Assembly: GCA_964401335.1 (NCBI GenBank)
Contig: CAYNYK010000002.1
Span: 62,001 to 126,000, forward strand
Length of the DNA: 64,000 bases
Source of the DNA: JAAYCU01 sp964401335
GTDB lineage: Bacteria > Planctomycetota > Phycisphaerae > UBA1845 > PWPN01
Direction: 5' to 3'
Positions within the stretch are counted from its first letter, which is position 1, and each line of letters begins with the position of its first letter. Under the pieces are notes generated by a model that saw only the letters and a program-made list of their open reading frames with translations, was not told where the DNA came from and ran no database searches. Below are positions 8,500 through 16,592 of the stretch, piece after piece. Made by a program: the position numbers and the translations under genes.

Positions 8500-10251
8500 T
8501 TAATCCCCCGGAGTATTCCCGCGCGCCAAACGCCCGGCCATAACGGCCTGCTTGTCCGGCGGCACGTTCAGATAAGGCAATACCTGCTCGAAAATCGCCT
8601 TGACCACCGGGGCGGAAACACTGCCGCCGTAATACGGATACCCTTTGGGCTTACGCACCATGACCACGGCCACCACCACCGGATCACTGGCCGGGGCGGC
8701 AGCCATAAAAGAAGCCAGATAAGCCCCTGGCTCATAACCCCGGCGGTTGCGGAAGGGAACCTGGGCCGTACCGGTCTTGCCCATCGCCTCCCATTTGTCC
8801 ATCATGCAAGCTCGGCCGGTGCCTTCCGTGGACACCACGCGTTTCAGCATTTCGCTGACCATGGCGGAGACCTCCGGATCAATCGCTTGCCCCAGCAGGA
8901 CCGGCTGACTGTGGTCCTCAATAAGGTTCCCGTAATGGTCTATCACCGCCCGAACCACCCGTGGCTGATACCGTCGGCCGCCGTTGATAATCGCCGAAAA
9001 CGCCGTGGCCAGTTGAATCGGGGTGGGGGCCAATTCCTGCCCCATCGGCACGGATGTGGTGGTGTAGGAATTCCAGCTCGATAGGGGCATGAACATGCCC
9101 GGACTCTCGCCATGCAAGTCAATGCCGGTCAATTGCCCAAACCCGAAATCATGAAGATGTTTGTACATCTTGGCGTTACCCAGCCGCAAGCCAAGCTTGG
9201 CCATGCCGATATTGCTCGACTTGATGAGTATCTGGGCAACGGTCAGGCCGCCGTAGGGATGAACATCGTGGAGCAACCGCTTGCCGATCCGAAACGCGCC
9301 GCTTTCACAATGGATGATCTCCTCCGGCCGGGCCAGCTTCTCCGCCAACGCCGCACACATCACGAAAGGTTTGAAAATACTGCCCGGCTCGACCGGGTCG
9401 GTCAGAATACGATTGCGGCGGTTGTCGCTGGGAAAATCGTTCGGGCGGGCCGGATCGAAACTCGGATAATTCGCCATCGCCAGAATTTCGCCGTTCTGGG
9501 GGTTCATCAGCAGCGCGACCCCGCTTTCCGCTTGACGGGCCTGAACCTGCTTGGCCAACTCCCGTTCGACGATTTCCTGGATGGCCATGTCGATCGTCAG
9601 CACGATATGCAAACCGTTTTTGGGAGGGACAAACGAATTCGGCTTGGAAAAGACGGCTCGGCGACCCGCGTCACAATATACGATCCGCTTTCCGGGAACC
9701 GCCCGCAAATGTCGTTCCCAGGCCAATTCCAGACCGTCCAACCCTCGCCCGTCCGAGCTGACAAAACCCACCACCTGGGCGGCCAATTCGCCCATCGGAT
9801 ACGTCCGGGCCGGCTCGTCCTGCAGGCCGACACCCTCCATGTCCAACGCCCGGATAGCCTCGGCCTCCGGTGGCTCCAGGTACCGCTTAAGGACCACGAA
9901 GCGGGGTGAAGTGGGCTTGTCCAATAGTTTTTGTATATCCGCCGGGCTTTGATGAAGGATCGGAGCCAGACGCGCCGCCGCCTCGGCATGATCTCCGATC
10001 AGTAACGGGTCGGCATAAACGGTGGGACATTCACGGCTGCCGGCCACCACGCGTTGTCGCCGATCCAGAATCGCCCCCCGCCGGCCGGGCAGGATGATTT
10101 CACGATATTGATATTGCTCCGACCAGGCCGACAATTCGGGGCGCATGACCGTTTGAATGTAAACGAGGCGACCGATCAGGGCCAGAAAGGCCAACACCAC
10201 CAGAACAATCAGGGCTTGCCCCATTCGCACCCGTTGACCTGCCCGTCGCAT
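8500..10251 (-). CDS. ftsI: Division-specific penicillin-binding protein, class B transpeptidase
   Basis: A class B PBP cross-links septal peptidoglycan with FtsW. The 583-residue protein has one N-terminal membrane anchor (ALIVLVVLAFLALIGRLVYI, about 14-33), then a pedestal domain with RGAILDRRQRVVA. The transpeptidase domain has the three active-site motifs: SIFK (catalytic Ser near 290), SSNIGM (SxN, near 347) and KTGTAQV (near 491). No PASTA domain is visible. The start has an excellent GGGAGG site seven bases upstream. It follows the ftsL-like gene by ten bases, as in canonical dcw clusters. Confidence 0.95.
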   Translation of the reverse strand: MRRAGQRVRMGQALIVLVVLAFLALIGRLVYIQTVMRPELSAWSEQYQYREIILPGRRGAILDRRQRVVAGSRECPTVYADPLLIGDHAEAAARLAPILHQSPADIQKLLDKPTSPRFVVLKRYLEPPEAEAIRALDMEGVGLQDEPARTYPMGELAAQVVGFVSSDGRGLDGLELAWERHLRAVPGKRIVYCDAGRRAVFSKPNSFVPPKNGLHIVLTIDMAIQEIVERELAKQVQARQAESGVALLMNPQNGEILAMANYPSFDPARPNDFPSDNRRNRILTDPVEPGSIFKPFVMCAALAEKLARPEEIIHCESGAFRIGKRLLHDVHPYGGLTVAQILIKSSNIGMAKLGLRLGNAKMYKHLHDFGFGQLTGIDLHGESPGMFMPLSSWNSYTTTSVPMGQELAPTPIQLATAFSAIINGGRRYQPRVVRAVIDHYGNLIEDHSQPVLLGQAIDPEVSAMVSEMLKRVVSTEGTGRACMMDKWEAMGKTGTAQVPFRNRRGYEPGAYLASFMAAAPASDPVVVAVVMVRKPKGYPYYGGSVSAPVVKAIFEQVLPYLNVPPDKQAVMAGRLARGNTPGD

Positions 10252-10261
10252 AAATCCTCCC

Positions 10262-10534
10262 TTAATCTCCGACGGATGGGGCGGGGGCCATTTGCGGAAG
10301 GCTTCGCCCGTCGGCCAATCCGAGACGCTCCGCCCGCTCCCGAATCATCCGCGGGCTGCGCAGGCGGGCCATCTCCATTTCCTGCTCCCAGATGCGCTGA
10401 TGCAACTGTTGCTGCTGGAGGTGCAGCTTTTGAACCTGGCGGGCATGTTTGGCCTGGTCGGCACGCAGAATGACCACGGCGATACCGATGGTCGCCAGCG
10501 CCGATAAGACACCCACCATTCGTGGCATGGTCAT
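10262..10534 (-). CDS. FtsL-like small division membrane protein
   Basis: A 90-residue protein has a single N-terminal membrane segment (VGVLSALATIGIAVVILRA, about 7-25) and then a charged coiled coil rich in Gln, Glu and Arg (about 30-65). This is the architecture of FtsL/DivIC proteins, which scaffold FtsW-FtsI. Sequence identity in this family is always low, so the call rests on size, topology and position immediately upstream of ftsI (10-bp gap). Its start overlaps the stop of the LysM gene by four bases, indicating translational coupling. RMIRERAERLGL near 62-73 resembles the FtsL segment after the coiled coil. Confidence 0.72.
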   Translation of the reverse strand: MTMPRMVGVLSALATIGIAVVILRADQAKHARQVQKLHLQQQQLHQRIWEQEMEMARLRSPRMIRERAERLGLADGRSLPQMAPAPSVGD

Positions 10535-11646
10535 GCCGATGCTCGCTGTGATTCCCCGTTCTGCGTCAATGATCGCTTGTTAGGGAGTTTAATCTTCATG
10601 CCCGGCGTCATTCGGGTCGGGTCCACCCCGGGATTCAACTTCTTGATTTCCGTCCAGTACTTTTTGGATCCGAGTTGTTTCTCGGCAATGTTGGTGAAGG
10701 TGTCCCGGGGCTGAACGATATATTCTTGATGCGCCGGCTTGGCCGAGCTATCCACCGAGGTTGATACCGTGCCGGTTTTCGACTTGTCGCCTTCCTTCGT
10801 GACCGGCTTGAAATCCTCAGGCGCTCGGCGATCGTTCGTCGCGCTCGTGCCTTGAAGCAATTGATCCACCCGGACCAGACGCTCGCCGGAGCCGGAAACG
10901 TTCACGCTCTCCACCGGCTCAAACAAGTCCGAAGGCAGTTGAGGAAGAACGATCTTCTGTCCGACCACCAGTGAATCCTTATCCTTGATGATCTTGGCGT
11001 TGGCCTGAACAATATGCTCGACCACCGCGGTCTTGGAACTCTTGTATTCATCCTTGGCGATCTTCCACAACGTATCGCCGCGCTGGACGACGTACTCCTT
11101 GAGCGACGCGGATTCTGCCGATCCGGCCGAATCGGGAGTCAGAGCGGGGCTCTTGCGGGGCTGGTTCTCCCGCTCCGTCGGTATTGGATCGGGTATCGTC
11201 CGTTCGAATAGCGGGTTCGGCGGGGCCTTGCGACCCTGGGCCTCGGCCAACGTTGACACGACGGCGGAATCTTGCCCGCCGGTCTTACTCTCCAGAGCCA
11301 CCAGATCGGTACCCGGCGAAGGCGAATCGAGGGAATCCACGCTCGGTAAGCGAATAATGTCATCGATCACAAGGCTCGAAGCGATCCCCTCGTTTTCCGC
11401 GCTCGCTCCCGACGGGAACATGCCGGATACGTTATTGACCGTCCCTTCCGCACGCCCCCGAGCAAAGGTATTTTCCGGCTCAACCGTACCCCGTCCCAGC
11501 GGCAAGGTGTCCGTGGCAGTTTTTTGCGCCAGATTGACCAGACTCTTTTCCGTGGGCGGCGCCGGATCATGATTCGAAAGGAGAACCGCAAATACAACAA
11601 TGAAACCCAAACCGACCAGCAGACCAATCTTCGTCTCGCGGGTCAT
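10531..11646 (-). CDS. Membrane-anchored protein with two LysM domains
   Basis: The protein has one N-terminal membrane segment (IGLLVGLGFIVVFAVLLS) and a long low-complexity, Ser/Pro-rich linker. Two LysM modules follow: YVVQRGDTLWKIAKDEYKSS in the middle and YIVQPRDTFTNIAEKQLGSK near the C-terminus. LysM binds GlcNAc-containing peptidoglycan, so it probably sits in the membrane and contacts the wall. The preferred start is the ATG at 11646 (MTRETKIG), which has GGAGG six bases upstream; an ATG six codons earlier lacks one. It lies between rsmH and the ftsL-like gene, the slot where many bacteria have only ftsL. This suggests a role in division or wall assembly. No catalytic domain is visible. 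Confidence 0.85.
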   Translation of the reverse strand: MTRETKIGLLVGLGFIVVFAVLLSNHDPAPPTEKSLVNLAQKTATDTLPLGRGTVEPENTFARGRAEGTVNNVSGMFPSGASAENEGIASSLVIDDIIRLPSVDSLDSPSPGTDLVALESKTGGQDSAVVSTLAEAQGRKAPPNPLFERTIPDPIPTERENQPRKSPALTPDSAGSAESASLKEYVVQRGDTLWKIAKDEYKSSKTAVVEHIVQANAKIIKDKDSLVVGQKIVLPQLPSDLFEPVESVNVSGSGERLVRVDQLLQGTSATNDRRAPEDFKPVTKEGDKSKTGTVSTSVDSSAKPAHQEYIVQPRDTFTNIAEKQLGSKKYWTEIKKLNPGVDPTRMTPGMKIKLPNKRSLTQNGESQRASA

Positions 11647-11776
11647 GATAACCTCCGTGTCCAAGTACTAAGCGGCCGCCTTCCGGGACGGTCGACAGGG
11701 CCTATTGTATTCAACGCCACCCGTTGAACAATCCCTCACTCCCATTTTTCGCCGGTAATTTTACGAACTCGATCTC

Positions 11777-12706
11777 TTAGCCAACCGGCAACCGCGCCAC
11801 GACGCGCAACTTGGCGCTGCGGGCTCGCGGATTCCGCTCGATTTCCTCCCTTGATGGTGTCATCGGCTTTTTCGTTCGAATCTCATAAAGCCCTCTGGCC
11901 TTGCGCGCGAGAAAATCATGTTTAACCAGACGGTCTTCGCCGCTGTGAAAGCTGATGATCCCCACCCGCCCGCCCGGACGCAGCCGATCCGGCAACAAAT
12001 CCAGCAAAGCCTGCAGATTTTCCACTTCCCTGTTCACCGCCATGCGTAACGCAAGAAATACACGGGTGGCCGGATGAATCCGCCCGGCCCTGGACTGCGC
12101 AGGCTCGCCGACGGCGGAACAGACGATCCGAACCAACTCCGACGTTCGCCAGATTCGTCCCTCGTGCCGGACCTTGCAGATCCGCCGGGCAATACGCCGA
12201 CTGAAACGCTCCTGACTGAGGTTATAAAACAGATCGGCCAGCTCGTTTTCACCCAGGGCGTTGATCAGATCAGCGGCGGTGGTATTCAAACGGCGGTCCA
12301 GCCGCATGTCTAGTGGACCATCCTCCGTGAAACTCAAACCCAACTCCGAGTCCAGTAGCTGATCCGTGCTGGGCCCCAAGTCGGCCAAGACCACATCCAC
12401 CTGGGGTTGCCCCAAAAGATCAAGTTGTTCGCCGAGTTCACGAAAATTGGCCCGCAAAAGGCTGATAACGGGGCGCTTGTCCGCCGGCGCGATCCCTTCC
12501 AGGTGCCGACGGGCCCGTTCCAGATTATTTTCATCCACGTCCAAACCGATCAGTCGACCGGTTGGTCCAATAGCCTCGGCCATCAACCGGGCATGTCCCC
12601 CATGCCCCACGGTGGCATCCACTACCGTTTCCCCCGGCCGAGGAGCCAGCAACGACAATACCTCCCCGCATAAAACGGGTTCATGCTCAATCCGATCACG
12701 CTGCAC
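11777..12706 (-). CDS. rsmH: 16S rRNA (cytosine1402-N4)-methyltransferase RsmH
   Basis: RsmH methylates the N4 of C1402 in 16S rRNA using SAM. The 309-residue protein starts HEPVLCGEVLSLLAPRPGET, then has the SAM-binding VDATVGHGGHARLM (about 30-43) and GLDVDENNLERARRHL. Further family signatures are ADLGPSTDQLLD, GPLDMRLDR, ERFSRRIARRI, ALRMAVNREVENL and the C-terminal ISFHSGEDRLVKH. Length and motifs are standard. It is separated from mraZ by about 700 bp, unlike the usual tight mraZ-rsmH pair. Confidence 0.96.
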   Translation of the reverse strand: MQRDRIEHEPVLCGEVLSLLAPRPGETVVDATVGHGGHARLMAEAIGPTGRLIGLDVDENNLERARRHLEGIAPADKRPVISLLRANFRELGEQLDLLGQPQVDVVLADLGPSTDQLLDSELGLSFTEDGPLDMRLDRRLNTTAADLINALGENELADLFYNLSQERFSRRIARRICKVRHEGRIWRTSELVRIVCSAVGEPAQSRAGRIHPATRVFLALRMAVNREVENLQALLDLLPDRLRPGGRVGIISFHSGEDRLVKHDFLARKARGLYEIRTKKPMTPSREEIERNPRARSAKLRVVARLPVG

Positions 12707-12924
12707 ATTAAACTCGGATCACAAATGGCCAGATTGACTTCCATTCCCCGATAACCGTATATGCGCCGGAGGGCCGAGAGCGGCCAAACCGCCGTCTGCT
12801 CCCATGAAAGCATGAAAGGGTCACCCCAGTCATACATAACTATATGTTTATAATGACATTACATGCAGATAGATCAGCTCATCCCTGCTAAAAAAATGGG
12901 GCTCGTCCAGCCTCCCTGCCGACG

Positions 12925-13149
12925 TTAGCCCCGATCCTCCTGGCTTTTTGATCTGAATATGCGTACGATACCATTATCGCGATCCTCGCATCGGCGAGCT
13001 AAAGCCGCCACTCCCGCCGATGACAAAACCACTCTCAGCCCCACTGGCGATTCGACCACGCCGTCGAATCGCACGTCGGCTGCCATGATCGCGGTAACCT
13101 CCCGTCGGCCTCGAGCCGATCGTTCGTAGCATGTATCCATGATCACCAA
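12925..13149 (-). CDS. Doubtful small ORF in the mraZ-rsmH spacer
   Basis: An open frame of 74 codons starts inside a perfect palindrome (13140-13159) and ends at 12925. The product (MVIMDTCYERSARGRREVTA...) has no recognised family. The later part (VRFDGVVESPVGLRVVLSSA) looks more protein-like than the rest. There is no clear ribosome-binding site. It may be part of a structured RNA instead of a gene. Listed only because the surrounding 700 bp has no other candidate. Confidence 0.2.
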   Translation of the reverse strand: MVIMDTCYERSARGRREVTAIMAADVRFDGVVESPVGLRVVLSSAGVAALARRCEDRDNGIVRIFRSKSQEDRG

Positions 13150-13372
13150 GAGGTGATCAGCCCGGCGACTCCTTTCGCTTCTTGCGCTGAATTCGCCTTA
13201 GGCTTTGGCCGCCCCATCCGCCAACCACGCCATCAGCGGATGAAGCCCTGTTGTCGGTACGCCCGACTGTTTCCACTCGCCACGGCACACCGGACCCTAC
13301 CGCCTGTGCCACTCGTTTGCTCCCGAATTTCAGTCCCCAAACCCCATATCATCTATTTTTCAGGATGCAAAC
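13140..13372 (-). ncRNA. Candidate structured RNA between mraZ and rsmH
   Basis: In the mraZ-rsmH spacer, several strong complementary pairs lie in succession. GTTTGC/GCAAAC pair across 13367-13372 and 13315-13320. GGCACA...TGTGCC with an inner GCGG/CCG pairs at 13284-13310. GTCGG/CCGAC pair at 13253-13267. CATCCGC/GCGGATG pair at 13215-13242. A nested TCAGC/GCTGA plus GCGA/TCGC stem spans 13158-13190. The perfect palindrome TGATCACCTCTTGGTGATCA is at 13140-13159. No open frame on the minus strand spans them. I tested it by eye against RNase P, SRP, tmRNA, cobalamin and c-di-GMP riboswitch signatures and found no match. It could be a leader or attenuator for rsmH and downstream genes, or a free RNA. 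The call rests on the hairpins alone. Confidence 0.4.
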
Positions 13373-13412
13373 CCGTTTATGACCTCCTCGCTCTCACGGC
13401 CATACCAGCCGT

Positions 13413-13889
13413 TCATCGCTCCCCGTTAACTTTGGATAATTCTGTTCTTAACTGAGCCTGACGCAATAAATCAGGATAACGACTCCAGTTTCGCTCCATG
13501 AATGAGGCGTAATCCTCCCGATTCCATAAGACCAAATGATCCCTCGCCCCGGTCATGGTGACCCGTTTACCGAGACCGACATGATCCAAGGCACGTTGGG
13601 GTAAAACCACCCGCCCTTGCCGGTCTATATCCAACACGGTAGCCATCGAATAGAAAACCGCCTCGAAGTCCTCTTTCTCCTCGCCTTCTTGAAGGGAACT
13701 GTGATATTGTTCGGCATAACGCTCGAAGTATTTGTCCGCGTAGAGACTTAACGTACCCCTCCGTTTGCCCGGCACCAGATAAAAACGACTGCCGTCCTTT
13801 TCCGCATCCATGTCCGCGCGAATGCCTGCGGGTATTGACAACCGGTTCTTGGGGTCGATGGCCAAATCATAGGTGCCTGTATAAAGCAT
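13413..13889 (-). CDS. mraZ: MraZ, transcriptional regulator of the dcw cluster
   Basis: MraZ is a ring-forming DNA-binding protein with two AbrB-like SpoVT swapped-hairpin domains; it represses its own promoter in several bacteria. The 158-residue product has the two conserved repeats: YDLAIDPKNRLSIPAGIR (about 7-24) and ATVLDIDRQGRVVLPQRALD (about 83-102). Each carries the D-x-K/R-GR-x-x-L/I-P core. ARDHLVLWNREDY in the C-terminal part is also typical. It is the first gene of the dcw cluster, with a promoter and TGGG-type boxes upstream. Slightly longer than the usual ~145-150. Confidence 0.95.
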   Translation of the reverse strand: MLYTGTYDLAIDPKNRLSIPAGIRADMDAEKDGSRFYLVPGKRRGTLSLYADKYFERYAEQYHSSLQEGEEKEDFEAVFYSMATVLDIDRQGRVVLPQRALDHVGLGKRVTMTGARDHLVLWNREDYASFMERNWSRYPDLLRQAQLRTELSKVNGER

Positions 13890-13923
13890 GAATCTCTAAC
13901 CCGAAGACGATCGCCGAATTGTT

Positions 13924-13981
13924 TTATCCCACAACTAGGTCTTATATGGGAATTCATACCACACTATCCCACTTTGTTCAA
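13924..13981 (-). promoter_or_regulatory. mraZ promoter with MraZ-type TGGG boxes
   Basis: On the minus strand, TTGAAC (13981-13976) and TATGAA (13958-13953) are separated by 17 bases, a good sigma-70 promoter. The spacer contains TGGGA-TAGTG-TGGTA, two box-like repeats ten bases apart. A third TGGGA follows downstream (13931-13927, in TTGTGGGATAAAAC). In other bacteria MraZ binds direct TGGGN repeats at ten-base spacing over its own promoter. The arrangement therefore predicts autoregulation of the cluster. Confidence 0.6.
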
Positions 13982-14271
13982 GGGTTTTCTTCAAGAAAAT
14001 GACCCGATTCAAAAATTTTTTTTATCGGAACCAACCAGGCACCAAGATATGGAGGTCAAAAACGCTCAATTACCAAATAAAAGGGGGGTAGAGAAAGCTA
14101 GAACAAAAAAGATGACCAAAGAAAGACGAAGGGCCGTCAGGATTTTTCTTCATGAATCGAAACAATCATTAACTTGGCGACTGGCAACTGGGCAAAGTGA
14201 ACATGATTAGGGTATTCACACCCAAATTTTATCCGAACAACAAATGAACTTCTCTTTGGTTTGCGCGATTA
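13982..14271. other. AT-rich stretch upstream of mraZ, no gene seen
   Basis: This A-rich, gene-poor stretch lies between the divergent ends of mraZ and the DUF6941 gene. A 78-codon plus-strand frame beginning at a TTG at 13974 lies partly on the mraZ promoter, has no ribosome-binding site, and resembles nothing; I do not call it. Confidence 0.5.
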
Positions 14272-14706
14272 TCATTCGGGAGCAGGACCGGGGCCCGCCA
14301 CCAGATGCATTACGTAGAGCCGCCGCTCCATGAGCAATTCATCATTGGCCAGCAACTGAATGCGATATTCACCCGGCGTCTCGAACGTCAGATTCGTCAG
14401 GACGAAATTGAGTTCCGCCACCATCCGCGGATCGCGGAAATCGAGGGCCGCCTCCCTCGAAAACAGCGGCGGCCGGTTCTCATCCGCCCCCACCAGACTC
14501 AGGCGGATTCGCGTTTTTCCATGCCCGTTGGTCATGGCCACATGAATCGCCATCTGACGATGTACGACCGGAAACTGCCGGGCGTTGATCGTCGAAAACG
14601 TACCCAGAATCGTGCATTTGTGCGTGGCTGGATCCTGGTAGATCGCATCACACAGAATCATGGCCAGCACCACCGGCGCCGGCGGACCCACACGTGCATC
14701 GGGCAT
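14272..14706 (-). CDS. DUF6941-type protein of unknown function
   Basis: A 144-residue soluble protein: a short N-terminal segment then VVLAMILCDAIYQDPATHKC, TILGTFSTINARQFPVVHRQ, MAIHVAMTNGHGKTRIRLSL and a C-terminal ETPGEYRIQLLANDELLMER. This matches the pattern of DUF6941 proteins, common in Planctomycetota. Their predicted beta-sandwich fold, function and partners are unknown. The start chosen is the ATG at 14706 (MPDARVG), with GGAG at six bases; an ATG five codons earlier has no such site. It stands alone on the minus strand. Confidence 0.7.
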   Translation of the reverse strand: MPDARVGPPAPVVLAMILCDAIYQDPATHKCTILGTFSTINARQFPVVHRQMAIHVAMTNGHGKTRIRLSLVGADENRPPLFSREAALDFRDPRMVAELNFVLTNLTFETPGEYRIQLLANDELLMERRLYVMHLVAGPGPAPE

Positions 14707-14740
14707 AAAAATCTCCTTCAAGATAATTGTAGCATAAAAA

Positions 14741-14848
14741 CGATCAGCCGTCAGTGATCAGCATTCAGTGGGCAGTGGTCGACTCTGCAACTGAGTGCCG
14801 AACACGGACGGCTGAATACTGACGGCTGAATACTGACGGCTGAATACT
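14741..14848. repeat. Inverted and tandem repeat with three perfect 14-bp units
   Basis: GACGGCTGAATACT is repeated three times without change at 14807-14820, 14821-14834 and 14835-14848. Upstream, GATCAGCCGTCAGTGATCAGC and ATTCAG at 14744-14770 are largely the reverse complement of CTGAATACTGACGGCTG, so the whole element can fold into a hairpin. It resembles the 6668-6757 spacer element. Confidence 0.65.
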
Positions 14849-15110
14849 GAATGTGCGGGCCGCCTTTAATCCCGGCAAGTATGCCGCCGAGGCCAAATTC
14901 AAGGCCGCCTTGACACCGACAACGACTTGTTTCTATGCCCTGTATTTCGAGGAGAAAATGAACGCGATCTTCGTAACGATGCTTATAGTTATAACTGGCA
15001 GAAGCTGGGCAATCCCATGATGTTCTTCAGATATCCGTATGCCCGCCAGCCCCCTCTTCTATCGCCCTTCGGCAGGTCGATGAATCGATGCGTCGCGCGC
15101 TGGCCTCGCG
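14849..15110 (+). pseudogene. Possible decayed coding fragment
   Basis: After the repeat, a plus-strand frame reads VRAAFNPGKYAAEAKFKAAL. After one apparent frameshift near 14915 it continues as DNDLFLCPVFRGENERDLRN and then NWQKLGNPMMFFRYPYA. Composition looks coding over about 60 residues, but there is no start, no recognised family and no continuation. It may be a remnant of a gene lost from this site, or chance. I see nothing else in this stretch. Confidence 0.2.
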
Positions 15111-16238
15111 CTATCCCCGGGCCAGACGACAGAGGATTTCGCAGCCCTGGCGGATCTTCTCGTCGGTGGTGGCGTAGCTCAGCCGGAAGTGGGTTTTCTT
15201 CTCGCTGAAGACCGAGCCGGGAATAATCAGCACATGGTGGGCGATGGCCTGTTCGACAAAGGCGAAATCATCCTCAAATCGTCGGGGAATACGCGGGAAG
15301 ATGTAAAATCCGCCGCCGGGCCGGGCCAGTTCAAAATCTTTTTCCAGCAAGGAGACCGCAAGATCGCGCTTACGGCGGTAATCGTTGACGTGCCCGCTGA
15401 TGTCCGCGTCGAGGGCGGCCAGCCCCGCCCATTGCACCATGCTGGGCGCGCATACGAATGTATACTGCTGCAGCTTGGTCATCTCCTCGATCAGCCATTT
15501 CGGGCCGGCCGCGCTGCCGAGCCGCCAGCCGGTCATCCCGTAGCTCTTGCCGAACCCGCGCAGCAACAGCGTGCGCTGCGGCGCGTAACGCGTGCCGCCC
15601 GGACACGGTCCGTCGTAGCAAAGTTGGTTGTAAATCTCGTCGATCAGCAAAATCAGATTATGGCGTTCGGCCAGATCGGCCGCCGCCCGCAATTCCTCAT
15701 CGTTCAACACCATTCCAGTCGGATTACTCGGCGTGGCAATGACCAGTATCTTGGTTTTCGGCGTGATGGCCGCCTCGAAGCGGGCCGGGTCGAAACGAAA
15801 ATCAGGATAGGTATCGACAAATACCGGCACTCCACCCACCAGGCGCACGGCGTATTTATAGATCACGAAATACGGATCGCCCATCACTACCTGATCGCCC
15901 GGATCGAGCAAGGCCATGAGGGCCAGCAGGATGCCTCCGGACACACCCGAGGTAATCAGCACCGGCAAATCCTGGCCGGTCTGGGCCTTGATCTCGGCGG
16001 CGATCCGCTCGCGTAAAGGAGCGATTCCCTGCGTAACGGTATAACCGTTTTTCCCGTCGGCGATGGCCTGGATGGCCGCCTGCTTGACCGATCCGGGCAC
16101 ATCGAAGTCCGGCTGCCCGATGGACAGGTTGATGGGATCCTTCAGCTTCACGCCCAGATCGAAAACCTTGCGGATCCCGGAGGCATCCACGGATCGACTG
16201 CGCGCGGAAAGAAAACGCTCGGCGTTCGGCTCGGACAT
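15111..16238 (-). CDS. PLP-dependent aminotransferase, class I/II
   Basis: The 375-residue enzyme has the fold-type I aspartate-aminotransferase pattern: INLSIGQPDFDVPGSVKQAA at the N-terminus, NGYTVTQGIAPLRERIA, VIATPSNPTGMVLNDEEL, LIDEIYNQLCYDG, and GFGKSYGMTGWRLG with the PLP lysine near 228. The C-terminal SYATTDEKIRQGCEIL includes no distinctive specificity motif. It is most like broad aspartate/alanine-type aminotransferases. The start is the ATG at 16238 (MSEPNAERF), preceded by AAGGA; a longer reading frame upstream lacks support. It is followed by the small basic protein and SPOR-protein genes on the same strand. Confidence 0.9.
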   Translation of the reverse strand: MSEPNAERFLSARSRSVDASGIRKVFDLGVKLKDPINLSIGQPDFDVPGSVKQAAIQAIADGKNGYTVTQGIAPLRERIAAEIKAQTGQDLPVLITSGVSGGILLALMALLDPGDQVVMGDPYFVIYKYAVRLVGGVPVFVDTYPDFRFDPARFEAAITPKTKILVIATPSNPTGMVLNDEELRAAADLAERHNLILLIDEIYNQLCYDGPCPGGTRYAPQRTLLLRGFGKSYGMTGWRLGSAAGPKWLIEEMTKLQQYTFVCAPSMVQWAGLAALDADISGHVNDYRRKRDLAVSLLEKDFELARPGGGFYIFPRIPRRFEDDFAFVEQAIAHHVLIIPGSVFSEKKTHFRLSYATTDEKIRQGCEILCRLARG

Positions 16239-16298
16239 AAAGTTGGATCCTTGCTGGCTCGAAGGGGTCCGAAACGGCGGACCCACCGGAAAAGTTCA

Positions 16299-16565
16299 TC
16301 ACTTCTTGGCGGCCGGTTTGCTCTCGGCGGCCGGTTTGGCCTCGGCGGCGGCCGCGGCTTCGCCTTCGGCGCCCTCGGCCTTCTTCTTTTCCTTCTTGCC
16401 GACCTTGACATTGCGATTGGCCACCTTCGGCAGGCCGAACACGCTGGCCTTGTCTTTTTCCCAGCGCTCCTGCTCGGTCAGCCGGGCAATGCGTTCGGCC
16501 CGCGAAAGCACGTTACGATGACGGGATAGTGAACGAGCGGATTTAAGCGATCGATCCATTGACAT
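16299..16565 (-). CDS. PVC-type small basic protein
   Basis: An 88-residue, strongly basic protein. The first ~58 residues (MSMDRSLKSARSLSRHRNVL, SRAERIARLTEQERWEKDKA, SVFGLPKVANRNVKVGKKEK) match the 'small basic protein' family TIGR04137, known from Planctomycetota, Verrucomicrobiota and Chlamydiota. The C-terminus is a low-complexity Ala/Glu/Lys tail. The function is unknown; a nucleic-acid or ribosome association is often suspected because of charge. AGGAG lies ten bases before the ATG. This is one of the best taxonomic markers in the window. Confidence 0.85.
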   Translation of the reverse strand: MSMDRSLKSARSLSRHRNVLSRAERIARLTEQERWEKDKASVFGLPKVANRNVKVGKKEKKKAEGAEGEAAAAAEAKPAAESKPAAKK

Positions 16566-16592
16566 CGAAGAACAACTCCTGTAGTTAAAACC

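Noticed and set aside
13140..13372. RNase P, SRP, tmRNA or cobalamin riboswitch
   Set aside because: The conserved signatures (for example GAGGAAAGTCCGGGC for RNase P) are absent.
13974..14210. Plus-strand ORF of 78 codons upstream of mraZ
   Set aside because: Starts at TTG inside the mraZ promoter, has no ribosome-binding site and no recognised similarity.
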